Shown here one piece after another: positions 9,358-18,297 of a stretch of 64,000 nt of DNA. Source of the DNA: Wolbachia endosymbiont (group A) of Longitarsus flavicornis (GTDB lineage: Bacteria > Pseudomonadota > Alphaproteobacteria > Rickettsiales > Anaplasmataceae); assembly GCF_963931955.1 (NCBI RefSeq), contig NZ_OZ008337.1:620001-684000 (forward strand), read 5' to 3'. Under the pieces are notes generated by a model that saw only the letters and a list, made by a program, of their open reading frames with translations, did no database searches and was not told the origin of the DNA. Position 1 is the first letter of the stretch. The number at the start of each line of letters is the position of its first letter. A program made the position numbers and the translations under genes.

Positions 9358-10365
9358 ATGCTAGACGAAACAACAAAAAATTTGCTTATTGTAGAAGTAA
9401 ATAAACTTTTACCAGAAAATAGCGAGAATAAGCTTATATCAGCTATGCGTTATATACTCCTTGCTCCTGCAAAACATATACGCTCCTTTTTAGTCGTAGC
9501 TTCATCGCAAGTGTTTAACGCGGAAGCTAAAAAAGTAATATCAGTTGCTGCAGCAATTGAATTTGTTCATGCTTACTCTCTAATTCACGATGATTTACCG
9601 TGCATGGACAACAGTGATACTCGCAGAAGCCAGCTAAGCTGCCATAAAAAATTTGATGAAGCAACAGCAGTGCTTGCCGGAGATGCACTACTTACTCTGG
9701 CTTTTGAGGTATTATCTTCGTTAAATGAGAAACGCTGTGAGATCATAAAAGTTCTTTCTCAGGCAATAGGAATTAGGGGAATGGTGGGAGGACAGGCTTT
9801 AGATATTAACAGTGAGCATATAGATTTTAGCCCCCAACCCTCTGTCATTCAAGTAGCGGACACTGGGATCCAGAAGGCTTTGCCTACAAGCATTTCGTGC
9901 AAAAAGCCATGCGATAGTGGAGCTGAACATGAAATGGATTCCAGTGTCAGCTACTTGAATGACACCCTTTCTACCTTAAAACTACAACATTCGTACGGCT
10001 GTATGTATGACGCTGGAATGACGTCGGGCCAAGCTGATAAAATAAAAGAAATTCATTTGATGAAAACCGCAAAACTATTTGCAGCTTCATGTGAAATAGG
10101 TGCTATAATAGGGGGTGCTACAGACAAGCAACGTAAAGCGTTATATAACTATGGAATAAATCTAGGGCTTATCTTTCAAGCTAAGGATGATATTGAAGAC
10201 TACGAACAAGATAAAACAAATAATCTTATGTCTGTGCTTGGTAAAAGTGAAGTAGAGGACTATATAGACGGCCTCTTTAAACAAGGCTTGGATAATTTGA
10301 GTGCGCTTTCAGGGGATACTAATTATTTATATGATTTATTGAATCAAGTAAAGAAAGATGGTTAG
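9358..10365 (+). CDS. ispA: Polyprenyl (farnesyl/geranyl) diphosphate synthase with palindrome-derived insert
   Basis: The enzyme condenses isopentenyl diphosphate with allylic diphosphates to supply C15-C20 precursors for quinones and undecaprenyl lipid. The first aspartate-rich motif is HDDLPCMD (D78, D79, D84) and the second is AKDDIEDYEQD; GGQALDI is also conserved. Between GGQALDI and EIHLMKTAKLF, where relatives have only a few residues, there are about 50-60 extra residues. These are encoded by an inverted repeat belonging to the intergenic palindrome family of this genome (9844-9963). The frame is kept, so the protein is probably functional with a loop insert. The next gene overlaps its end by 8 bp. 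Confidence 0.9.
   Translation: MLDETTKNLLIVEVNKLLPENSENKLISAMRYILLAPAKHIRSFLVVASSQVFNAEAKKVISVAAAIEFVHAYSLIHDDLPCMDNSDTRRSQLSCHKKFDEATAVLAGDALLTLAFEVLSSLNEKRCEIIKVLSQAIGIRGMVGGQALDINSEHIDFSPQPSVIQVADTGIQKALPTSISCKKPCDSGAEHEMDSSVSYLNDTLSTLKLQHSYGCMYDAGMTSGQADKIKEIHLMKTAKLFAASCEIGAIIGGATDKQRKALYNYGINLGLIFQAKDDIEDYEQDKTNNLMSVLGKSEVEDYIDGLFKQGLDNLSALSGDTNYLYDLLNQVKKDG
9844..9963 (+). repeat. Palindromic repeat inserted in frame within ispA
   Basis: Two 29-nt arms, 9844-9872 and 9935-9963, match as an inverted repeat at 27 of 29 positions around a 62-nt loop. The arm sequence (CAAGTAGC...GACACTGG) is the same as in many intergenic palindromes here, for example 17325-17341, 42770-42790 and 43890-43922. 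It is read in frame as part of the prenyl synthase. This recalls the protein-coding palindromic elements described in Rickettsia and Wolbachia. Confidence 0.88.
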
Positions 10366-11299
10366 AAAAATTATATTACAAATGCTTATTTCCGTAGTAA
10401 TGATTCTCACTTTAACTTCTGCTTTTGTGTTTACTATTGTCTATATAAACAAAGGTAAACCGGAAAAAAAGGACAAGCTTTATGAGATAAATGCCACGCA
10501 TGGTGGTTTGATACAGACGATAGCACATTACCTAGTGAAGCCAATACTTGAATCAGCACTTGACCGCTATATTGAAAAGCATGGGCTGACAGAATATTTA
10601 GAAGAAATAACGCAGCAAAAGGAAGAAGATTCAATAAATTTTTATGAAATTACTGAAGGCAGTGGCAGCAAGGCTTTTTGTGGCCTGGAAGTCCTATTGC
10701 AAATATATAAAATTTCTAATAATAACTCAGCAACACTCCCTAGCAAAGTTTCTGATGTTACTTTGAAAATAGGTCAAGATGACCTAAAAGAAGTGAGTTT
10801 AGGGGTAATAGGTATGAAAGAAGGCGGAGAGCGTGTAGTTACTATTGCCAATGAGAACAAAATGAATTTTAATTCTTATTACGTCAAACTGATCGAAGTA
10901 AAGGATAAATATCCCGACTCAGTAAATAATCTGATGGTTTTTAATGACTTAATTAACAAGACTGGAAAACAAGTAAGGTGCGGTGATGAGATATCGGTTA
11001 AATATAGCGTAAAGGAGCATAATGGGGAATATATAGTCAAAGATCAAACAGTGCAATTTAGGGTTGGCGATAAAAAAATACCACTTGCTATAGAGCTTGG
11101 AGTTGTGGGAATGAGAGCTGGTAATAAAAGAACTATTCTTTCTCCGCCTGACCTTTTGACTATTACTGACGATATGTTAATAAAAGATATAGATTATGAT
11201 GAAGAAAATATCTCAATAATTGACTTAAGCTTAGATGTTAAGCAAGAGGTCGCAGCACACCATTCTACTGTTGAAAAACAGCCCAAGGAATATAGCTGA
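10358..11299 (+). CDS. Membrane-anchored protein with two FKBP-like domains
   Basis: A 313-residue protein whose residues about 8-30 form one hydrophobic anchor, with the rest predicted periplasmic. Two related segments, about 95-185 and 200-275, each have the FKBP-type pattern of an ITEGSG- or TGKQVRCGD-like start and a GVIGMKEGG or GVVGMRAGN turn. FKBP domains are peptidyl-prolyl isomerases or folding chaperones; the aromatic active-site residues are mostly not evident, so a chaperone-like role without catalysis is possible. It starts inside the ispA stop region (8-bp overlap), implying translational coupling. Confidence 0.65.
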   Translation: MVRKIILQMLISVVMILTLTSAFVFTIVYINKGKPEKKDKLYEINATHGGLIQTIAHYLVKPILESALDRYIEKHGLTEYLEEITQQKEEDSINFYEITEGSGSKAFCGLEVLLQIYKISNNNSATLPSKVSDVTLKIGQDDLKEVSLGVIGMKEGGERVVTIANENKMNFNSYYVKLIEVKDKYPDSVNNLMVFNDLINKTGKQVRCGDEISVKYSVKEHNGEYIVKDQTVQFRVGDKKIPLAIELGVVGMRAGNKRTILSPPDLLTITDDMLIKDIDYDEENISIIDLSLDVKQEVAAHHSTVEKQPKEYS

Positions 11300-11454
11300 A
11301 ATTTTAGGTCTACTGGCTGATCTTCTGAACACTCTCTATACTACTTAAAGTAGGCTTCTTGTTTGTAACAGTTCACACTTAATTAAACAGACTAAATTCT
11401 GTAATTTTAGGATATTGAAAAATTTACCTTACGTTGTCATTCCAGTGTGTGACG

Positions 11455-11930
11455 CTAGACCATAAAAATTCCTTGACAAACTCCGCCAGCCCTCTTATCA
11501 TGGAAGTGAAGCTATTTTATTTAACTTCGCAATCTCTGCAGCAGATTAAAATGACAAGAAAACTTGTATTTGGCGTACTATTGTTTAATTTTTTGCACTA
11601 TGTGCACCTTATGTCTTTATCAAATTTCTAGGTTTTTACCTACATAAGCTGAAACGCGCTTATAAAGCGTTCAAGACATCACCCAACGTCAAATTTTAAA
11701 ATAGAGAGTGTAATAACTAGCTACCACGGGTTTTCTTTGCCTTTTTTTTCTGCCTAGTAAATTCCTTAAACATTTAAACTAAGGTTAGTTGCTTTTAAAA
11801 GCAGCTAAATTGCAGTGTTTAAGACTTAAAAAACGCCAATACTGAAAATAGACAATGACTAGGGCTTCTTTTGCCTTTTTTTTTATTTGGTAAATTTCTT
11901 AAACATTTATGGCTAAACGACAACCGTCAT
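11455..11930 (+). repeat. Dispersed promoter-headed repeat with tandem units, copy a
   Basis: About 440 bp nearly identical to 52821-53262 and also present inverted at about 17610-18210 and 21255-21725. It begins with a conserved promoter-like sequence and contains a tandem unit of 134 bp here (marked by GCC of CTTTGCC-T-run at 11739 and 11873). The units have period 134-155 bp elsewhere and resemble the VNTR loci used to type Wolbachia strains. No coding potential is convincing. The whole 11300-12364 interval holds this repeat and the palindromes after it. Confidence 0.8.
11473..11501 (+). promoter_or_regulatory. Near-consensus sigma70 promoter in repeat copy a
   Basis: TTGACA (11473-11478), a 17-bp spacer, and TATCAT (11496-11501). 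The same boxes with the same spacing occur in all five copies of this repeat in the window. It points into the repeat, not at a recognised gene. Confidence 0.6.
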
Positions 11931-12200
11931 CCCGCTACTTGTTAGCGGCTAAGGGATACCGCGAATGAATCGGGGTATGACGTAGGACTGCTGTCATTCC
12001 AGCGCGTGACGCTGGAATCCAGTTCTTATTACCTGGTGTAAAGTTAAGTTTCCTGGATCCCAGTGTCTGGGCACTGGGATGACACCTCCGGGCACTGCCG
12101 TCATAAAGGAACCAGTGTCAGCTACTTTCATGACACCCTGACAACCGTCACCCCGCTACCTGTTAGCGGGATCTATCCGCGGCGGTATGACGTAGAAGCT
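11925..12200. repeat. Cluster of short palindromic repeats
   Basis: Several inverted repeats of two families are stacked here. One reads GTCATCCCGCT...TTAGCGG and ends in GTATGACGTAGG (11926-11983 and 12140-12193). The other reads GTCATTCCAGCG...CGCTGGAAT or CCCAGTG...CACTGGGATGAC (about 11991-12110). The same sequences recur at 17.2-17.6, 20.9-21.2, 43.7-44.0, 45.2-45.4 and 53.3 kb. Confidence 0.8.
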
Positions 12201-12364
12201 ATACTTTTATACTCACCAACCCAGTATTCCAATCTGGATTGTATCTTGTCGGTAAAAAAGAAGGGCTATTTGAGGAAGTTTTTATAGGACTAAAACTAAA
12301 GAAAACTTGCATATAAGTTTATCAAGATGTAAAATTAGAGTTGTTTTAAAAGAATAGGTCAATT

Positions 12365-12964
12365 ATGAATCTTGTAACAAAATCTGCTATCGATTTTACT
12401 GCTTCAGCTGTTCTCTCTGGCGGAGAAATTGTTGATGATTTCTGTCTGAGTAAGCGCATAAAAAATAAGTATGCTGTCCTTTTTTTCTATCCACTTGATT
12501 TTACCTTTGTCTGTCCAACTGAGTTGATATCATTTAGTAATAAAATAGAGGATTTTTCAAAACGTGGTGTTGAAGTTATAGGAGTAAGTGTAGATTCAAA
12601 ATTTTCACATTATAAATGGCGAAACACTCCAGTTAATGATGGTGGTATTGGAGAGATTAGCTACACTTTAGTGTCTGATATCAAAAAGTCTATATCAAAA
12701 GACTATGGGATCTTATATGATGACTCAATTGCGCTGAGAGCAACTTTCGTTATTGATGATAAATTTATTGTACGTCATCAATCGATAAATGATTTGCCTT
12801 TAGGGCGTAATATCGATGAATTCGTTAGAATCGTTGATGCAATTAAACATAATGAAGAGCATGGTGAAGTATGTCCAGCAGGGTGGAAGAAAGGTAAGCC
12901 AGCAATGCAGGCAAGCGATGAAGGAGTAGCTGATTATCTAAACTCATACAGTGAAGAATTATAG
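12365..12964 (+). CDS. 2-Cys peroxiredoxin (AhpC/Tsa type)
   Basis: It reduces hydrogen peroxide and organic peroxides with a thioredoxin-type donor. The peroxidatic Cys lies in DFTFVCPTE (C50) and the resolving Cys in GEVCPAGW near residue 170, defining a typical 2-Cys enzyme of 199 residues. It overlaps the start of trxB by 14 bp, so peroxidase and thioredoxin reductase are probably translated together, a sensible redox-defence pair. Confidence 0.95.
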   Translation: MNLVTKSAIDFTASAVLSGGEIVDDFCLSKRIKNKYAVLFFYPLDFTFVCPTELISFSNKIEDFSKRGVEVIGVSVDSKFSHYKWRNTPVNDGGIGEISYTLVSDIKKSISKDYGILYDDSIALRATFVIDDKFIVRHQSINDLPLGRNIDEFVRIVDAIKHNEEHGEVCPAGWKKGKPAMQASDEGVADYLNSYSEEL

Positions 12965-13889
12965 ATTTAGTACAAAAGTTCTTATTATTGGATCCGGGGC
13001 AGCGGGTTATGCTGCCGCTATATATGCAGCACGTGCAAACTTAGAGCCAATTGTAGTAACGGGAATGCAGCCTGGTGGTCAGCTTACAATTACTACAGAT
13101 GTTGAAAACTATCCTGGTTTTGTTTCAATACAGGGTCCAGAACTAATGGAGCAAATGAGGTTGCATGCAGAAAAGGTTGGAGCAAAAATAATAGATGATG
13201 AGATAAAAAGCGTTGAACAACTTGAGGATTTTAATGAGTATAGATTTAGATCTTCTGGTAATATCAATGACTACTATTCAGATGCAATTATAATTGCATC
13301 TGGTGCGCAAGCGAAATGGCTTGGTTTGGAGAGTGAAAAGAAATTTCAAGGTTATGGAGTTTCAGCTTGTGCAACTTGCGATGGCGCATTTTTTAGGAAT
13401 AAAGTTGTAGCTGTGATTGGTGGTGGAAATACCGCTGTTGAAGAGGCGATATTTTTAACTCGATTTGCCAAAGAAGTGCTATTAATACACAGGCGTGATA
13501 AATTGAGAGCGGAAAAAGTAATGCAAGATAGACTCTTTAAAAATGATAAGATAAAAGTGATATGGAATCATACCGTAGAGCAGATTCTTGGAGAAGAAAA
13601 TCCAAAAAAAGTTACTGGTATTATAGTTAAATCAACGGAAGCTCAAGAGTTAGAAGTGGATGGAGTGTTCATTGCAATTGGGCATGCACCAAATACGGGT
13701 ATTTTTAAAGGCTTTGTTGAAATGGGTGAACAGGGTTACATAATTACAAAACCTGGAACAACTTTAACTAGTAAAGCAGGAGTGTTTGCTGCAGGTGATG
13801 TTCAAGATAAGGTATATCGTCAGGCAGTAGTTGCAGCAGGAACAGGATGCATGGCTGCGCTTGATGCAGAAAAGTTTTTGGAGTCGTAG
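12951..13889 (+). CDS. trxB: Thioredoxin reductase
   Basis: A 312-residue FAD/NADPH enzyme that reduces thioredoxin. The FAD-binding GSGAAGYAAA is at the N-terminus, the redox pair is CATC (C140, C143), the NADPH-binding motif is GGGNTAVEE, and the C-terminal FAD motif is AAGDVQD. The start is GTG at 12951, inside the peroxiredoxin gene; it gives the family's normal length, and an overlapping GTG start fits translational coupling. Confidence 0.96.
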   Translation: MKNYRFSTKVLIIGSGAAGYAAAIYAARANLEPIVVTGMQPGGQLTITTDVENYPGFVSIQGPELMEQMRLHAEKVGAKIIDDEIKSVEQLEDFNEYRFRSSGNINDYYSDAIIIASGAQAKWLGLESEKKFQGYGVSACATCDGAFFRNKVVAVIGGGNTAVEEAIFLTRFAKEVLLIHRRDKLRAEKVMQDRLFKNDKIKVIWNHTVEQILGEENPKKVTGIIVKSTEAQELEVDGVFIAIGHAPNTGIFKGFVEMGEQGYIITKPGTTLTSKAGVFAAGDVQDKVYRQAVVAAGTGCMAALDAEKFLES

Positions 13890-13974
13890 TTAATTCTAGG
13901 ATTTTAGATAAATTGCTTGCAATTTTCCTTTTCTTTTACATAATTATGTTAGTAAATTATTAGATGGGTTTAAT

Positions 13975-14335
13975 ATGCTTTATGGAGAGAATAGGACAAA
14001 TACTAATGGTTACAGATATCAGAGAACTCTAGATGCACCGACACAAAAGTTATTTAAAGCTATTGATGATGAAAATCTAGAAGATTTTAGACAGGCTATA
14101 GAAGAAGGTGCGGATGTTTATGCACGTGATGAGAAGAACATGAGACCTTTGGAGTCTATAAAGGATAAGTTAGTGAATGTTTTATCTAATAAGAGTGCCT
14201 GTGCTGTTAGCAGTGATAAGCAAAAAACTACGTTAAAGAAAATGACTAAATTGCTTACTACAAAACAGTTATTTAAAGCTATTGGTGATAAAAACCTAGA
14301 AAATTTTAAACAAGCTATAAAAGAAGGTGCGGATG
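13975..14335 (+). pseudogene. 5' part of ankyrin-like gene, interrupted by group II intron
   Basis: It codes for 120 residues containing two copies of an ankyrin-like unit (LFKAIDDENLEDF...EEGADVYARDEK, then LFKAIGDKNLENF...KEGAD). The reading frame stops being its own at 14336, where a group II intron begins with GTGTG. Joining base 14335 to base 37383, after the second intron copy, restores the next residues VYARDEKG exactly in frame, so the missing 3' part is at 37383-39190. If the intron were spliced here, the product would end in hydrolase antisense sequence, so the locus is probably inactive. Confidence 0.8.
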
Positions 14336-16205
14336 GTGTGCCGTAGAGACACAAAGAATGTTCAAGTAAGAGCAAACTAAGTGCAAAAGCTGCACAGTAG
14401 ATGAGGGTAGGTCCCTCGGAGCCGGTTTACAAGAGCAGGCTTCAAACAACCATAAGCTGCTTTGGTAAAGAGCCAAGGTAGTGAGCGTTATGGAAAAGGC
14501 ATAATTATATGTCATGTAAGGAATAGAGAGATGAACGAAAGTGAACCACTGATGAAGTGTCGAAACCTTTTAAATGACGTCAAAACCAGGGGGTCGTTTG
14601 TAACCTGGGATAAATCTATCGGGAGCTTGTTTACTGGATAGATGGCGTCCGGCATAAAGGTGGCATGAATCTATTTCAGGCTATTGTGTGGAACTACGGG
14701 AACCTGTCGTTTCGATGATAAGGGAGAAATCCAAGGAGCTAAACTCTAAGGATGAGAGTACCGATGCGAAAAACAGGGGCGGATCAGCTCGTAGTAGTGA
14801 AGAAGTTTCTGTAATGGAAATGGAGCGAAGGAGCTGAGTTATTCAGTTTTAATTATGTATCAACCGAAAGGGAGGAGTTAATGAATAAAACAAAGTCTTT
14901 TGATATACCAAAGCAACTTATTTGTAGGGCTTATAAACAAGTATCGAAAAATAAAGGTGCGGCTGGTGTGGATGAGGTTTCGATAACAAAGTTTGAAGAA
15001 AATCTAAAAGATAATCTGTACAAACTATGGAATAGGATGTCATCCGGAAGTTATTTTCCAGAGCCGGTAAAAGCTGTTGCGATACCAAAAGATACAGGAG
15101 GGCAAAGAATTTTATGTGTTCCTTCAGTATTCGACAGGATAGGGCAAACGGCTGCTGCTATGTATCTAGAGCCGCTGGTAGAACCAAAATTTCATGAGGA
15201 TTCATATGGTTATAGACCAAATAAGTCTGCACTGGATGCGGTAGATACAGCTCGTAAAAGATGCTGGAGGTACGATTGGACGATAGATCTTGATATATCT
15301 GGATTTTTCGACAATTTGGACCACGGCTTGGCATTGCAAGCTATCAAAAAGCACACAGACTGCAAATGGGTCATACTGTATGTTGAGAGGTGGATGAAAG
15401 CCCCCATTCAGCAAGCAGATGGCAGTAAGGTAGTTAGGGATAAAGGAGTTCCGCAAGGAGGTTCAGTTAGCCCAATCATCTCTAATATATTCATGCATCA
15501 TGTGTTTGATATATGGATGAAAAAGAACTACCCGACAGTACCATTTGAGAGGTATGTGGATGATGCGATAGTGCACTGCAGAACAGAGAAACAGGCAGAG
15601 TTTGTGAAAGTAATGATCGAAGAAAGATTGGCTGAGTATAAGTTGAAATTGCATCCTGAAAAGACACAGATAGTGTACTGTAAGGATGACAATAGGAGTG
15701 GTGAATTTCCTAAACAAAGTTTTAATTTTCTGGGTTACACATTCAGACCCAGGTTAGCAAGAAATAAAATAGGGAAGTATTTTGTTTCATTTCTTCCAGC
15801 AATTAGCAACAAGGCCAAGAAAAAGATTACTACAACCATAAGGTCATGGAAAATGCTACGAAATACGCATATAACATTAGAGGAGATATCAGGAAAAGTA
15901 AATCCAATAGTCAGAGGCTGGTATCAGTACTATGGCAAATTTTACAGAACTGAAGTATACAAATCTCTAAAGAATATAGAGCGGCATCTAGAAAAGTGGG
16001 TGAAAAGGAAATATAAGAGACTCAGGAGTCACGGAAGACTAGCAAGACAATTTCTAGGAAAGGTGAGAAAGAGGTCTCCGGATATTTTCTATCACTGGAC
16101 ACTAGGGTTAGGCCAAAAGGCTGAATAATGGAAGCTGTATAAATCGAGAGGTTTACGTACAGTTTTGCGAGAGACTGGTGGGGAAGTTCCACTGGTCTAC
16201 TCTCC
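14336..16205 (+). mobile_element. Group II intron, copy 1 (1870 bp)
   Basis: The 5' end is GTGTG, matching the GUGYG rule. About 545 nt of ribozyme precede the maturase gene. The 3' part contains a 34-nt domain V hairpin (about 16132-16166, with AAATCGAGAGG and TTTACGTAC) and a domain VI stem (about 16168-16200). The end is placed at 16205 because this is the last base shared with copy 2. The two copies appear identical. Its 5' flank is ankyrin-like coding sequence; its 3' flank is a truncated hydrolase gene. Confidence 0.9.
14881..16128 (+). CDS. ltrA: Group II intron reverse transcriptase/maturase, copy 1
   Basis: The 415-residue intron-encoded protein has reverse-transcriptase fingers/palm motifs, including the catalytic YVDD box (FERYVDDAIVHC) and PQGGSVSPIISN. 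A maturase X domain follows (NPIVRGWYQYYGKFYR). There is no clear HNH endonuclease tail, so mobility would rely on other primers. A strong ribosome site, GGGAGGAG, lies just before the ATG. The identical gene is present at 36058-37305. Confidence 0.94.
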   Translation: MNKTKSFDIPKQLICRAYKQVSKNKGAAGVDEVSITKFEENLKDNLYKLWNRMSSGSYFPEPVKAVAIPKDTGGQRILCVPSVFDRIGQTAAAMYLEPLVEPKFHEDSYGYRPNKSALDAVDTARKRCWRYDWTIDLDISGFFDNLDHGLALQAIKKHTDCKWVILYVERWMKAPIQQADGSKVVRDKGVPQGGSVSPIISNIFMHHVFDIWMKKNYPTVPFERYVDDAIVHCRTEKQAEFVKVMIEERLAEYKLKLHPEKTQIVYCKDDNRSGEFPKQSFNFLGYTFRPRLARNKIGKYFVSFLPAISNKAKKKITTTIRSWKMLRNTHITLEEISGKVNPIVRGWYQYYGKFYRTEVYKSLKNIERHLEKWVKRKYKRLRSHGRLARQFLGKVRKRSPDIFYHWTLGLGQKAE

Positions 16206-16576
16206 ATATGCCGATTAATGCTGCAATTTTTTTCTGGAAATTGAAGGGCAGTGAGCAGCATCAGCCATCCTCCCATACTTGAACCTATAATTATTTGTTT
16301 ATCGCTAGTTAATTCACTTATCACTTTAGCACAATTTTTTTGCCAATCACTTATCGTATAATCAATAAAATTACCACTTGAATGACCGTGACCAAAATAA
16401 TCAAATAGCACAAGTGCTATATCGTTTTCTTGGCAAAATTTGTAAATAGCAGTTGCTTTAGTTCCATCCATATTAGATGCAAATCCACCAAAAAAAACTA
16501 CAGAAGCTTTCTTTCCTTGTAGCTTTCGATATGCTATGTGACCATTATTTCCATCAAACAATTTACAATAATCCAT
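16206..16576 (-). pseudogene. Alpha/beta-hydrolase truncated by group II intron
   Basis: About 124 residues of an alpha/beta-hydrolase remain, starting at the ATG 16576 just after the cytochrome c stop. The nucleophile elbow is present (GSSMGG, S100), but the catalytic Asp and His would lie in the missing C-terminal half. The frame runs on into the intron until a stop at 16022, adding unrelated residues. No hydrolase 3' half is seen in this window. Confidence 0.8.
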
Positions 16577-16577
16577 A

Positions 16578-17105
16578 CTACTTTGGCAAAGCAACCGGGT
16601 TATCACTCAATTGACGCAAATAACTAACTAGATCTGCAATTTCTTGTGGATTGGAAATACCTGCAAATGCCATACGCGTACCTTTTATATAGGCTTTTGG
16701 GTTCTTTAAAAAGGCAAATAACTCCTCATATCCCCATTTTTCACCTTTTTCAAGCAATGCTTTTGAGTAATTGAATGAGTTGCCAAGATGGGCCTTTTTA
16801 TTTCCAACTACGTTCCATAAGTTTGGTCCTACTTTATTCATTCCACCTTTCTCAAAACTATGGCAAGCTATACATTTTTTCGCTGCTGATTTACCTTTCT
16901 CAAAGCTAGCATTCTGCATGAGTACTCCAATATCGAGTGCCACTTGCTCGATTTTTTGCTGAGGTTCACTGCTGCCAGCAGCTACTATCGTTTGGTGTTC
17001 AATCTTATATTCCTCCGGACTGTAAAGCATATCAACTATATTACTGACTATCATAATGATTAGCCCAGAAAGTAAAATCGATGCTGCAATCTTATTAAGC
17101 TCCAT
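16578..17105 (-). CDS. Membrane-anchored cytochrome c
   Basis: A 175-residue protein with an N-terminal membrane anchor (about residues 7-27) and one class I cytochrome c domain. The haem attachment site is CIACH and the axial Met is in GTRMAF. Alphaproteobacteria use such CycM-type cytochromes to pass electrons from the bc1 complex to cytochrome oxidase at the inner membrane. The truncated hydrolase begins 1 bp after its stop, so the two were an operon. Confidence 0.92.
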   Translation of the reverse strand: MELNKIAASILLSGLIIMIVSNIVDMLYSPEEYKIEHQTIVAAGSSEPQQKIEQVALDIGVLMQNASFEKGKSAAKKCIACHSFEKGGMNKVGPNLWNVVGNKKAHLGNSFNYSKALLEKGEKWGYEELFAFLKNPKAYIKGTRMAFAGISNPQEIADLVSYLRQLSDNPVALPK

Positions 17106-17221
17106 AGTTAATTTTTATCAAGTAATGTTACTTAAATTATGCAAATATTTTTGCAAACAGCAACCAATTACCTTGAAGCTCGCTAAAGATGAAAGTCTCT
17201 ATAACTAACCCAAGAAAGGTT

Positions 17222-17600
17222 TTCCTACGTCCATACCGCCGCGAACCGTCATACCGCGATTTATTCCACAACTGTACGAACGTTGCAATGTGACACGATG
17301 TTGCATAATAAATGATGTTATGCAAGTAGCTGACACTGGAATGAAAGCAGTCCTACGTCATACCGCGATTCATTCGCGGTATCTCTAGATCCCGCTAACA
17401 AGCAGCGGGATGACGGTTGTCAGGGTGTCATCCCAGTGTCCCTATGATGTCATCCCAGTGCCCAGACACTGGGATCCAGAAAAGTTTGCTTGTTCACAAG
17501 CAAACTAGCATGGAAAGTAGCTGATCTTACACTAAATGAATGTTTTTGATGAGGTTGCATAGAAGCTGGATTCCAGTGTCAAGCACTGGAATGACACCTC
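17222..17600. repeat. Palindromic repeat cluster with composite MITE-like element
   Basis: Several palindromes of the CGTCATACCGCG and GACACTGG families are packed here. The segment 17456-17592 has inverted ends (GTCATCCCAGTG...CACTGGAATGAC) around a core with AGTAGCTGATCTTA...GATGAGGTT. The same core recurs at 21055-21185, 43767-43925 and 45287-45450. No gene is evident between 17106 and 18297. Confidence 0.75.
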
Positions 17601-17609
17601 TCTTGGGCT

Positions 17610-18210
17610 CTTTTAGCTACAAACATTAAGAAATTTACCAAATAAAAAAAAGGCAAAAGAAGCCCTGGGGTTATTATCTGCTTTAAAATATTGGCGTTTT
17701 TTATGTTTTAAACGCTTGACAAGCAAGATTTAGCTGCTTTTAATTGCAACTAACCTATGCTACAAATGTTTAAGAAATTTACCAAACGAAAAAAAAGGCA
17801 AAAGAAGCCCCGTGGTTGGCTAATTACTTACATTATACTTTCAAGTATGGCGTTTTTTTATTCTAAACGTTTAATAACCGCGATTTAGCTGCTTTTAAGC
17901 CGCAACTAATCTAAATTATAAACGTTAAGAAATTTACTAAACAGAAAAAAAGGCAAAAGAAACCCTAGGGTAGCTAATTATTCACTATCCATTTTTTAAG
18001 TTGGCGTTTTTTGATGTTTTAAATGCTTTATAAGCGTATTTCAGCTTGAAAACCTAGAAATTTGATAAAGACATAGAGTGCACATAGTGCAAAAAATTAA
18101 ACATGAGACGCCAGATACGTTGAGTTTTTTTGTCATTTAATCTGTACAGAGAAGATAAATAAATAGCTTCAGTCTCATGATAAGGGCGCTGGCGGAGTTT
18201 GTCAAGTGGT
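17610..18210 (-). repeat. Dispersed promoter-headed repeat, copy b, three tandem units
   Basis: An inverted copy of the family at 11455-11930, with three tandem units marked by GGCAAAAGAAGCC-type sequence at 17652, 17797 and 17952 (periods 145 and 155 bp). Each unit repeats AAGAAATTTAC, an A-run, GGCGTTTTTT and TTTAGCTGCTTTTAA. Unit number differs between copies, as expected of a VNTR. Confidence 0.8.
18177..18205 (-). promoter_or_regulatory. Near-consensus sigma70 promoter in repeat copy b
   Basis: On the minus strand, TTGACA (18205-18200), a 17-bp spacer, and TATCAT (18182-18177). It fires away from ruvA into the repeat. Confidence 0.55.
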
Positions 18211-18297
18211 TTTTTAGCCACGTTTCCCTGTTATAATGTTCGTTTGCTTGACCTAAGATCCAGGAGTATTTAAACTGAACCCTATATAGTACTAAAA

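Noticed and set aside
11434..11631. 65-codon frame in the repeat
   Set aside because: The near-identical copy at 52.8 kb does not support a protein, and the region is non-coding repeat.
12290..12364. Possible riboswitch or terminator before peroxiredoxin
   Set aside because: No GC-rich stem with T-run or known motif could be recognised.
15202..15717. Minus-strand frames inside the intron maturase, repeated at 36379-36894
   Set aside because: Shadows of the reverse transcriptase; duplicated only because the intron is.
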